Shown here one piece after another: positions 26,001 through 33,643 of a DNA stretch of 64,000 nt; the first letter of the stretch is position 1; every line of letters starts with the position of its first letter. Both the position numbers and the translations under genes were made by a program. Below the pieces are notes generated by a model. It was given only the letters and a program-made list of their open reading frames with translations, did no database searches and had not been told where the DNA came from. The stretch covers positions 62,001-126,000 of the forward strand of contig CAZTNA010000004.1 in the NCBI GenBank assembly GCA_964615305.1, read 5' to 3'. This stretch comes from Bog-950 sp964615305. GTDB lineage: Bacteria > Bacteroidota > Bacteroidia > Chitinophagales > LD1.

Positions 26001-28214
26001 GTTTCTATCAGAAGCACCTACACCCCATCCGGTGGATGGTGAAGCAACGCTGTTTGCAATATTTACATGCGGCCCTGTACCACCAGTACGTTCCATGTAA
26101 AAGATGTTGTTTTTTATATCTACCGTTGTAGTTTGCGTTCGGAAATAGCCAATGCTCGAATAAGTGGCTGTCGGTATTTGTGAGCCTCCGATATACACAG
26201 AGTTATAATAAGTGTTTACAGCAATAGCTGCATCATCCCAAATACCGTAGAGTGATGTATTTGTTGTGTTAGGAGAGTTGGTAATTGAAATCTGGTTATT
26301 CGAGAGAGTATTAATGCCATCATATACAAACAAGCCAGCTGCTCCACCATCTGTGTTTGCCTTTATGTTGTAGATTCTATTGGCATTGATCTTATGAACA
26401 ATAGCAGGTCCATTGCCTGCCATAATGCCGGTACAAATACGTGCATTACCGTTTGTCGTTAAGTTTCGAACTATATTGTTGCTTATGTCTTCGTTGCCAT
26501 CACTCTTTAAATTTCTGATACCACAAGTAGCAGGCACATCATAAAATCCACTTCCGCCTTCTGTAATTAGATTTTCTACAAGGTTGTTGATTACCTGATG
26601 AGAAAGCCCTGTTCCGGCACCATTTAGTATTATGCCTTGTATGGCAGAAGTGTTTGCGGGGTCTGATGCCAATGTGTTTGATGTTATTCCGCCTACATAG
26701 TTCCCGTCAATAGTTACTGCTGCATCGTTGCGGTAATCTATGCCGTTGAGCACTCTGTTGCCGGAACCAGTTGAAGATGCTGGAAGGGAAATACTATTAG
26801 TTACTGCACTGCTGCCAATGACATTACCTTTTATAATCAGCGGGGGCGATGCAATAGATGCAGTTGATTCTACTAAAATTCCATTAAAAAGTAACGGCTG
26901 CTGATTAAGATTTGCCAATTGAAAACCTCCAACACCATTGTTTTGAATCGAACTTATTATTGATTGTGCATTTAAACACCTGATTCCTGATGCAATATAT
27001 GTATTAGCTGCTGTGCCCACTACGCCTATTTGTATGGCATCAGTAGCCCCTGTAACATCACCAATAACGTTGCCATCTGCTAATGCGGGACCTCCGATTT
27101 GATTTAGTCCTGTGAAAGAGAAAATGCCTGCAAAGTGTGTATTGCCAACAAAGTTGCATGACGAGTTTACATTCAAGTGTGTAATAACGTTGCCGGAAAT
27201 AGTATTTAATCCACTCGTAGTGGTGCTAGTGTAGATGCCCATGAAATTATATCTGCCTGTAGGGTTAATGTTTTGGTAAGTTACATTTCCCCCAGAACCA
27301 TCATCACCAATTACATTATCGCGAATTTCGTAGCTGTTGCCAGAAAGAACAGATATGGGAATAAACTGAATTTGTGATGCTGTATTAAAAGTTACTCCTC
27401 CCGTAATCCAATTGCCCAAAATTTGCCATCCTGTAGAATTGGTAGCTGCACTTATTCCTCTTTGGGAAATGTTTACCAAAACGTTTTCTTTGATTATGTT
27501 GTTAGCGTTCGAGTTGCCTGTAGTTCCGTTTGACAGTATGCCATACGTTGGCAAAGATAATGCTTGAAAGTCTAACACATTAGCTTCAATATTGTTATTG
27601 CTATTACCTCCTATTCCTAAAAAAATTACTCGTCCTCCATTAGTTCTCAACAAGCATGACTTCACCTCGTTGTCTTTAGAGCCTCCGGTAAACTGTATGG
27701 AAGTGTTGGTAAACGGTGTGGTTGATGCCGCAGCGTTTTGAATATACAGGCGCCTAATGTTGGTAGCTCCTGTTGCACCGGGCCTACCGTCTATTTTTAC
27801 AAAGTCAGCACTGTTCAGGTTTAATATGTTTCCATTTGGCACATTACCTTGAATGTTCACACCAACCAGAGGAACATCAGTTCTTGGACGTATGGTAGCT
27901 GTAGCTGTAACGGTACCTGAGTAGGTAATAGTAATAGGAAAGGTTTCAGGGCCACTTGTGTAGTCGTTTTGTAGTTCTAAAATATAACTGCCTCCTGTGC
28001 CTGATAAATTCAGTTGAGTAACAGCAGCAGTAAGTGTTGTAAAATTGCCTGTATAAGCACCGCCTCCGGGCTGAGTATACACAGGGTTAGGTCCTACGGA
28101 GTAGATACCTCCAGGCGCCAACTGAGCTTGCACAAATTGTTGAACAACAAGTTGAACAGCAAATAGAATAGCAAACAGTAGCTCCTTTTTGTGAGTGTAG
28201 TATAACTTTTTCAT
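23058..28214 (-). CDS. Giant T9SS surface protein with beta-helix, PKD and sorting domains
   Basis: 1718 residues. A signal peptide with an unusually long charged head covers about 1-31 (ending FVQAQ). Residues of roughly 50-830 hold many Asn/Gly-rich strand-turn blocks (such as SNNNIEANVLDF and ISNNIVRNLTTNG), the pattern of a right-handed parallel beta-helix. Ig-like and jelly-roll material follows, including a WNGTTSNDWFTATNW block typical of Bacteroidota surface proteins. A PKD-like domain is at about 1545-1625 (WNLGDGT). The last 75 residues are a type A sorting domain starting at KVYPNPV. Proteins of this design are adhesins or polysaccharide-acting; no catalytic motif is visible, so adhesion is the better guess. 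It is read 3 bases after the small secreted protein gene. Confidence 0.85.
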   Translation of the reverse strand: MKKLYYTHKKELLFAILFAVQLVVQQFVQAQLAPGGIYSVGPNPVYTQPGGGAYTGNFTTLTAAVTQLNLSGTGGSYILELQNDYTSGPETFPITITYSGTVTATATIRPRTDVPLVGVNIQGNVPNGNILNLNSADFVKIDGRPGATGATNIRRLYIQNAAASTTPFTNTSIQFTGGSKDNEVKSCLLRTNGGRVIFLGIGGNSNNNIEANVLDFQALSLPTYGILSNGTTGNSNANNIIKENVLVNISQRGISAATNSTGWQILGNWITGGVTFNTASQIQFIPISVLSGNSYEIRDNVIGDDGSGGNVTYQNINPTGRYNFMGIYTSTTTSGLNTISGNVITHLNVNSSCNFVGNTHFAGIFSFTGLNQIGGPALADGNVIGDVTGATDAIQIGVVGTAANTYIASGIRCLNAQSIISSIQNNGVGGFQLANLNQQPLLFNGILVESTASIASPPLIIKGNVIGSSAVTNSISLPASSTGSGNRVLNGIDYRNDAAVTIDGNYVGGITSNTLASDPANTSAIQGIILNGAGTGLSHQVINNLVENLITEGGSGFYDVPATCGIRNLKSDGNEDISNNIVRNLTTNGNARICTGIMAGNGPAIVHKINANRIYNIKANTDGGAAGLFVYDGINTLSNNQISITNSPNTTNTSLYGIWDDAAIAVNTYYNSVYIGGSQIPTATYSSIGYFRTQTTTVDIKNNIFYMERTGGTGPHVNIANSVASPSTGWGVGASDRNLFVNSTTDVGYWNPTTNTFAGWQTASSCDANSIFSTALALPASSLFANTTTGDLKTLRCVPAYNAGVANSVLTDYYNINRATGTSPRPTIGSTEMFAVTPAITIASSPLVVCAGGAVTFTATPTNGGLSPNYDFRKNGTTIQSGTSNVLLNPALIAGDVIDCVLTSSNDCASPTTATSNSITAINCVSVTYTWNGTTSNDWFTATNWTPNGVPNNCGLHDVVINSTFGLNWPVLNSPASIRNLTMNAGVPSSLTLNSTLSVCGNIVGGSTVFPIVGAFPTGLLNMSGPIQQTISGRINIYRSRINNTAGVVLQPNSFFDVFHQLDLEAGQLNVTSGTLTLKSSATNHAAVLNNFTTGMAGTLLGNITAERYFSGPGDDQHQMGMPVSGNLGNLGANTASGYFIPTPTCSEIQQGAGSPYGRVFRWDETNPINAPQCILKGWEAMPASAVSETGRGYSVYLNFAGTNPISVTGVPNINPPYTSALLGNTNYNLPTQQSSPNYTFESGWHLLANPFPSSLVYTAQPGFGAQAFVYLPSGPFVGTYQPLAPGDVLAPFQGFMVFKTPGGTASYSFLKSNQSTSNSSNFSQNNNAETLHLEITGNGYKDATRVAFNHHSTELFDVEFDLRKQRSNLGQPTLFSGNHEFPYAINTLNNLSSTSQVQLGVIPGNSGSFTITVNGVNSFDPTSYIYLEDKVTGIYQNLRSNNSYTFSMSETESVDRFVLHFTPKAEWNVVAASCNSKGLLTVEQSGTNSWQFSITDQQSTSIAAGLLSSNSPISVNVDPGVYTVNLTDVNGYQVSKQTQVGGTAPFAAIITASKQTAETGETIDFSCSNRNAANITWNLGDGTILTSAPLDISYSYTNEGTYNIYLTAESIDGCVSTFTKPITVTASLINGVDNRTSAMPGIKVYPNPVIDELVIEVSTLSEETDLQLTNILGEEILTKRDLIAGTLRIKAEGLSGGVYIIKLKSDTSIITQTFVKQ

Positions 28215-28217
28215 AGT

Positions 28218-28535
28218 CTAACGTTTTGGGTTGTTAGTGTTTATCTGCTGAACAGGTGTTACAGTATGTAGCTGGCGCTTACTTGTAAAATCAGGAATAG
28301 TGACATCCTGAATGAATCGTTTTGGTGGATTGGCAGGGTCAACATGAACCTGTTCTTGTAACACCGGCAGTATGGTTGGCCCTGTGGGCAATGGCTCCTG
28401 ATTGGGTAGTTGCTTTTTAGCACTTGTGTGTTTGGGTTGTACGTTTAGAGATTGTGTTGATTGGGCTACAACACCCTTGTAAAAAATCAGAAAACTGATA
28501 AACGGACAAATTAGTAAAGTGTAAAGCTTTCTCAT
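28218..28535 (-). CDS. Small proline-rich secreted protein of unknown function
   Basis: 105 residues; I recognise no family. A signal peptide covers about residues 1-24 (VVAQS cleavage region). The mature part of about 80 residues is rich in Pro, Gln, Thr and Lys and has no Cys and few hydrophobic runs, so it is probably disordered. It is the first gene of a two-gene unit with the giant T9SS protein, separated by 3 bases. A role as a partner or linker for that protein is inference only. Clean signal peptide and tight spacing argue that it is real. Confidence 0.7.
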   Translation of the reverse strand: MRKLYTLLICPFISFLIFYKGVVAQSTQSLNVQPKHTSAKKQLPNQEPLPTGPTILPVLQEQVHVDPANPPKRFIQDVTIPDFTSKRQLHTVTPVQQINTNNPKR

Positions 28536-28682
28536 AATCAGTATTATTTTGTGAGGTAATAGTTTGTTTGTATTAAAATTACTAAATATGGTTTACATCA
28601 AGCAAATTTTATTCCAAGTTTTAAACAAGTTTGAAACTGTATTAAATGAGTTTATATAGCACGTAATTAAATACTACTTTCC

Positions 28683-29687
28683 TTGATACTCACATGGTAT
28701 CCATATCAACTTCAATTCAAGTATCCTTTTCGCATTTTTCATGGAATTCGTACGCATACCAGTGCTGTATTTGTAAAACTTGAGCACAAAGGCTGTGTGG
28801 GTTGGGGCGAAGCTACCCTACCACCTTACTTGCCCGAAACGCAGGAATCTGTAATTGAGTTTTGCAAAAATTTCAGTTTGAAAGCAAGCAAAGAAAGTAT
28901 GGAAAGTTGGACAGAGTTGTTAGCTATATTAGACACAAATATGAGTGCCAAAGCAGCACTTGATGTGGCACTATGGAATTTAAAAGCGTCAGTCAACAAT
29001 ACTTCCATTGGCAAGCTATTGCAGATTGAAAATGATGATTACCCGTTGTGTACTTACACACTTGGAGTTTCTGATTTTACAGAAATGCAGATGAAAGTTG
29101 CCGATGCTGAAGTAACAGGATTCAAGATTTTTAAACTTAAACTGAATGGAGATAACGATGAAACTATAGTCAGAAATTTTAAGAAGCTAAGTAGTAGTCC
29201 GTTTGCGGTAGATGTAAACCAGGGTTGGCAAACAGAGTATGAAGCATTAAATAAAATAGAGTGGCTTAAAAAAGAAGGGTGCATTTTGGTAGAACAGCCA
29301 CTGCATAGAAGTAAGTTAAAGGAAATGACAGCGATTAAACAAAAATCTGCTTTGCCTGTGTATGCTGACGAAAGCTGCCAACGCCTGACAGACGTGGAAG
29401 TGCTCCAAAACTGTTTTCATGGCATTAACATTAAACTGATGAAATGTGGTGGAATTACGGAAGCGCGCCAAATGATAACCGAGGCACAACAAATTGGTTT
29501 AAAAATATTAGTTGGGTGTATGAGCGAGTCAAGTGTAGGTTGTACGGCTGCAGCACAACTTACACCATTAGCCAATTATGCTGATTTAGACGGCCCATAC
29601 CTTATATCCAACAATCCGTTTAAAGGCATGATAGTTAAGGGTGGAAAAATACAGGCACACCCACTTGAACAAATTAACGCCCTTTAA
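28683..29687 (+). CDS. Dipeptide epimerase (enolase superfamily, L-Ala-D/L-Glu type)
   Basis: Epimerises dipeptides such as L-Ala-D-Glu from peptidoglycan turnover so that they can be used. The 334-residue enzyme has the MLE-subgroup residues: the K-x-K pair in KIFKLKLNG, metal ligands in AVDVNQGW, LVEQPL and YADES, and the second-side lysine in NIKLMKCGG. The start is a TTG; the nearby ATG at 28692 is out of frame. The neighbour downstream is a peptide ABC transporter ATPase, a natural partner, and murQ is 19 kb further on. The exact dipeptide specificity cannot be read from sequence. Confidence 0.85.
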   Translation: MILTWYPYQLQFKYPFRIFHGIRTHTSAVFVKLEHKGCVGWGEATLPPYLPETQESVIEFCKNFSLKASKESMESWTELLAILDTNMSAKAALDVALWNLKASVNNTSIGKLLQIENDDYPLCTYTLGVSDFTEMQMKVADAEVTGFKIFKLKLNGDNDETIVRNFKKLSSSPFAVDVNQGWQTEYEALNKIEWLKKEGCILVEQPLHRSKLKEMTAIKQKSALPVYADESCQRLTDVEVLQNCFHGINIKLMKCGGITEARQMITEAQQIGLKILVGCMSESSVGCTAAAQLTPLANYADLDGPYLISNNPFKGMIVKGGKIQAHPLEQINAL

Positions 29688-29783
29688 ATTGCTGGCTAAC
29701 GATTCCTTTGCAAAATACCTTGTAAAGAATACTTTTAACCGCTCTGTATTTTCACCTCTATATTCACCCATTTGCATACGCAC

Positions 29784-31583
29784 ATGAATGAGAAAAAAGT
29801 TTTGCTTGAAGTCAAAAATCTAGTTACTGAGTTTAAAACCGATGATGGTATTGTAAAAGCTGTAAACGACATTAGTTTTAAACTACACCGTGGCGAGACG
29901 ATAGGCATTGTAGGTGAATCAGGTTCAGGTAAATCTGTAACCTCACTTTCAGTAATGCGCTTGATACCTAACCCACCCGGGCGAATAGCAAGTGGAGAAA
30001 TTTTGTTCCATCAAAAAGATGGCTCCGTGGTTGACCTTGCTACAATTAGCGAGGAAGAAATGAGGAAGTACCGTGGCAACGAAGTCAGCATGATATTTCA
30101 AGAGCCAATGACTTCACTTAACCCTGTGTTTAAGTGTGGCGAGCAGGTAATGGAGGCAATTATTCTTCATCAAAAAGTATCAAGACAGAAAGCACAGGAA
30201 ATTACCTTGCAGATGTTCGATAAAGTTCGCCTGCCGAATCCGGAAAGAATTTTGAACGCATATCCGCATCAACTTTCTGGGGGGCAGAAACAACGTGTTA
30301 TGATAGCTATGGCCATGAGTTGCAACCCAAGCATACTTATAGCCGATGAACCTACTACTGCATTAGATGTTACAGTGCAAGCCACCATATTAGATTTAAT
30401 GGCGAAGCTAAAAGGCGAAATAGACAGCAGTATTATGTTTATTACACACGACCTGGGAGTAATAGCTGAAATTGCAGACCGAGTGTTAGTAATGTATAAA
30501 GGCAAAATTGTAGAGCAGGGAACTGTACTCGAAATTTTCGGTAACCCGCAACACCCTTATACAAAAAGCCTGTTAGCATGCCGCCCTCCGTTAGGTAAAC
30601 GTCTCAGTAAATTACCTACCGTAGTTGATTTTATGGAAGAGAAGGCAGATGGTACGGTGATCGAAAAACATACATCTGTAGCTGATGCTATTAATGCTGT
30701 GGTTATTAGTGATGAAGTAACCCGTGAGCGCAGAGAAAAAGTGTTGAAGGGCAACCCCATTCTTCAGTTGAAGAATGTAAAAACATGGTTTAGCACCAAT
30801 AAAGATTTTTTTGGAAGAACTACCGACTACGTTAAAGCTGTGGATGATGTAAGTTTTGATGTGCATGAAGGCGAAACTCTGGGGCTGGTTGGCGAGTCGG
30901 GGTGTGGTAAAACAACTTTAGGAAGAACTATTCTTCGCTTAGTACCTTGCCATTCGGGCGAGATAATTTTTGAAGGCAGAAACGTACTTGATCTTAATCA
31001 GCAAGATATGATGCGCTTGCGCGAACACATGCAGATTATATTTCAAGACCCGTACTCATCATTGAACCCGCGCATAACAATTGGCAATGCTATTATGGAA
31101 CCTATGACTGTGCACGGAGTTTATGCCAATGAAAAACAACGCAAAGAAAAAGTGATAGATCTGCTCACTAAGGTAAATATGAAGCCGGAGCATTTCAATC
31201 GTTACCCGCACGAATTTTCAGGGGGGCAGAGGCAGCGTATTTGCATTGCCCGGGCACTATCACTAAACCCTAAATTCATTATTTGTGATGAATCGGTTTC
31301 CGCACTCGATGTATCGGTTCAGGCGCAGGTGTTGAATTTGCTCATTCAACTTAGAGAAGAATTTAAGTTTACCTATATTTTTATATCGCATGACCTTAGT
31401 GTTGTAAAGTTTATGAGCGATAGAATGGTAGTAATGAATAAGGGCAAAGTAGAAGAAATGGGTATAAGCGATGATATTTATAACAACCCTCAACGTGAAT
31501 ATACACAGAAATTGATTGCAGCTATTCCTAAAGGCGAACTAAGTGATATTCAAAAACGCATGACAGTGCGTTCCGGAGCGTAA
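29784..31583 (+). CDS. Fused dipeptide/oligopeptide ABC transporter ATPase (DppD-DppF-like)
   Basis: 599 residues holding two complete ABC ATPase domains in one chain. Each has a Walker A (GESGSGKS in the first, GESGCGKT in the second), a signature (LSGGQKQR and FSGGQRQR) and a Walker B followed by DE or DES. Each also has the family's C-terminal extension (GNPQHPYTKSLLACRPP and NPQREYTQKLIAAIPKG). Separate DppD and DppF chains are usual; the fused form is common in Bacteroidota. Permeases and a binding protein are not here. The ATG at 29784 is preferred over the in-frame TTG at 29772. Confidence 0.93.
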   Translation: MNEKKVLLEVKNLVTEFKTDDGIVKAVNDISFKLHRGETIGIVGESGSGKSVTSLSVMRLIPNPPGRIASGEILFHQKDGSVVDLATISEEEMRKYRGNEVSMIFQEPMTSLNPVFKCGEQVMEAIILHQKVSRQKAQEITLQMFDKVRLPNPERILNAYPHQLSGGQKQRVMIAMAMSCNPSILIADEPTTALDVTVQATILDLMAKLKGEIDSSIMFITHDLGVIAEIADRVLVMYKGKIVEQGTVLEIFGNPQHPYTKSLLACRPPLGKRLSKLPTVVDFMEEKADGTVIEKHTSVADAINAVVISDEVTRERREKVLKGNPILQLKNVKTWFSTNKDFFGRTTDYVKAVDDVSFDVHEGETLGLVGESGCGKTTLGRTILRLVPCHSGEIIFEGRNVLDLNQQDMMRLREHMQIIFQDPYSSLNPRITIGNAIMEPMTVHGVYANEKQRKEKVIDLLTKVNMKPEHFNRYPHEFSGGQRQRICIARALSLNPKFIICDESVSALDVSVQAQVLNLLIQLREEFKFTYIFISHDLSVVKFMSDRMVVMNKGKVEEMGISDDIYNNPQREYTQKLIAAIPKGELSDIQKRMTVRSGA

Positions 31584-31609
31584 AATTATATGGTTAGAAG
31601 CTATATGAG

Positions 31610-31648
31610 CGCGAAAGCACATAGAACCCTTTGTGCTTTAGCGTTTTT
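31610..31648 (+). terminator. Rho-independent terminator after the ABC ATPase gene
   Basis: AAAGCACA at 31614-31621 pairs with TGTGCTTT at 31632-31639. One mismatch and a further CGC/GCG pairing extend the stem, and TTTTT follows at 31644-31648. Confidence 0.75.
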
Positions 31649-31680
31649 GTATTAATAATGTAAGTATTGAATTGCCGGTA

Positions 31681-32712
31681 ATGAATCACGAGCATTTTAT
31701 ACAACGCTGCTTTCAGTTAGCAGCAAAAGGTTTAGGTGGGGTGGCTCCAAATCCTATGGTTGGTTGTGTGATAGTACACAACGCTGCTATAATAGGTGAG
31801 GGTTTTCACAGGCAATACGGTCAGGCCCATGCAGAAGTAAATGCTATTAACTCTGTATTGGATGCAGAATTGTTGAAACAATCAACACTTTATGTGAACT
31901 TAGAACCATGTTCACATTTTGGCAAAACACCGCCTTGTGCCGATTTGATATTACAAAAGAAAATTCCACGGGTAGTCATTAGTAGCTATGACCCTAACCC
32001 AATAGTGTCAGGCAAAGGTATTGCTCGATTAAGGCAAGCCGGAGTTGAAGTAGTAACCGGAGTTATGAAATCCGAAGCAGACTATTTGAACCGGAGGTTC
32101 ATTACCTTTCATAGTTGTAATCGCCCATACATAATATTAAAATGGGCGCAGAGTGCTGACGGCTACATGGCATTGAACGAACCTAAGCAGTTTTGGTTAA
32201 CGAATGATGATGCAAAACTTCTTTCGCACAAATGGCGAACCGAAGAGTCTGGAATTCTTATAGGAAAAAATACAGTAATTGTAGATAACCCTGAACTGAC
32301 TGCACGACTATGGCAGGGGCAAAACCCAACACGTATTGTTATTGACAAAAACCTAACCATTGACAGCAAGAAAAATGTATTCAACTCATTAGCCAAGACA
32401 GTAATTTTTAATGATATAAAAAATGCGACAGAGAAGAATATCAGTTTTATAAAGATTGACTTTAAACAAAATGTGCTACCACAAGTTTTAAAAAATCTAT
32501 ACACCTTACAAGTTCAATCAGTAATTGTAGAAGGCGGGGCTGTAACCCTCCGTTATTTTGTTGCCGAAAATTTATGGGACGAAGCGCGTGTTTTCTATAC
32601 ACCCCACCTGATGTACGCTGGCAAAGCTGCGCCTGTAATGGAGAGGCCAGTACACGAAGAAGTAAGCTTAGGTAACAACCGGCTAAAAATTTTTTTAAAC
32701 AACCGTACATGA
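31681..32712 (+). CDS. ribD: Bifunctional riboflavin deaminase/reductase
   Basis: Deaminates and then reduces the pyrimidine intermediate of riboflavin synthesis. The N-terminal deaminase has the zinc site HAEVNAI and EPCSHFGKTPPC. The C-terminal part is the NADPH-dependent reductase (KWAQSADGYM onward; VEGGAVTLRYF near the end). It has 343 residues from the ATG at 31681; a TTG three codons upstream is possible. It overlaps the permease gene by 4 bases. Other rib genes are not in the window. Confidence 0.96.
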   Translation: MNHEHFIQRCFQLAAKGLGGVAPNPMVGCVIVHNAAIIGEGFHRQYGQAHAEVNAINSVLDAELLKQSTLYVNLEPCSHFGKTPPCADLILQKKIPRVVISSYDPNPIVSGKGIARLRQAGVEVVTGVMKSEADYLNRRFITFHSCNRPYIILKWAQSADGYMALNEPKQFWLTNDDAKLLSHKWRTEESGILIGKNTVIVDNPELTARLWQGQNPTRIVIDKNLTIDSKKNVFNSLAKTVIFNDIKNATEKNISFIKIDFKQNVLPQVLKNLYTLQVQSVIVEGGAVTLRYFVAENLWDEARVFYTPHLMYAGKAAPVMERPVHEEVSLGNNRLKIFLNNRT

Positions 32713-33611
32713 TTTACGTCCTGCTTTCAATTTTATGTACTGCCATGCTTGTGTTGGCGTTCAAGCTGTTTGATCGTTTACAAATTCCGGTCTTTCAAGC
32801 AATAGTTTACAACTACCTTGCAGCTACAATCTGTGCGTTTTTGTTTTTGCCTGATAAATCAACGGTCGTTAATGGTGTTATATTAAGTGAGCCATGGGTT
32901 CCCTTTGCACTGTTTTTAGGAAGTATGTTCATAGGAGTATTTAATCTTACTGCCGTTACCACACAACTCTATGGTGTATCTACTGCCTCGGTGGCTATGA
33001 AGTTAGGCCTGGTGTTTCCTGTGTTGCTGGCTTTTGTTTGGTATGGCGAACCTTTTGATGGATTGAAGCTGACGGGTATTTTGTTTGCTTTTGTTGCTGT
33101 GGTGCTTTGTTCTATAAAAGATGACGATGTTTACAGTGAAAGCAGAGAATTGAAGAAACAGACACAATCTTCATTTGCCATTTTACCTATCATAGTATTT
33201 ATTGGCAGCGGTGTTTGCGATAGTTTAACACAATTTGCCAGTAAGAAATATGTAAGTGCAGATGGCATGGAAGCATTTTCGTTTTTTCTTTTTGCGGCTG
33301 CTGCAATAGCAGGTAGCATAATACTGGTAAGCCAGTTGGCAAGAGGTACAACAAAGTTTCACGTTAAAAGTTTAGTTGCAGGCTCATTGTTGGGAGTCGT
33401 GAATTATTTTTCATTTCTGTTTCTACTGAAGGCATTGTCGCTTGTACATTGGGGCAGTTCGGTTGTTTTTCCAGTTAGTAATTTAGGTACGGTTGCTTTG
33501 GCTACAGTTGCAGGAATTGTATTTTTTAAAGAAAGAGTATCTAAACTCAATTTGCTTGGGTTGGTATTTGCGGCTGCAAGTATAAGTTTGATTGTTTGGG
33601 CGAGCGTTTAA
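32709..33611 (+). CDS. EamA/DMT-family transporter
   Basis: A 300-residue membrane protein with about ten hydrophobic helices in two similar halves, the drug/metabolite transporter layout. A charged linker (about 135-150) divides the halves. Its start overlaps the ribD stop by 4 bases, so the two genes are coexpressed, and a flavin-related export or import role is conceivable but unproven. A short GGCGAG/CTCGCC stem at 33599-33618 overlaps its stop. Confidence 0.85.
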   Translation: MIYVLLSILCTAMLVLAFKLFDRLQIPVFQAIVYNYLAATICAFLFLPDKSTVVNGVILSEPWVPFALFLGSMFIGVFNLTAVTTQLYGVSTASVAMKLGLVFPVLLAFVWYGEPFDGLKLTGILFAFVAVVLCSIKDDDVYSESRELKKQTQSSFAILPIIVFIGSGVCDSLTQFASKKYVSADGMEAFSFFLFAAAAIAGSIILVSQLARGTTKFHVKSLVAGSLLGVVNYFSFLFLLKALSLVHWGSSVVFPVSNLGTVALATVAGIVFFKERVSKLNLLGLVFAAASISLIVWASV

Positions 33612-33643
33612 ACTCGCCTTAGCTAATTACTTATTTTCACGGT

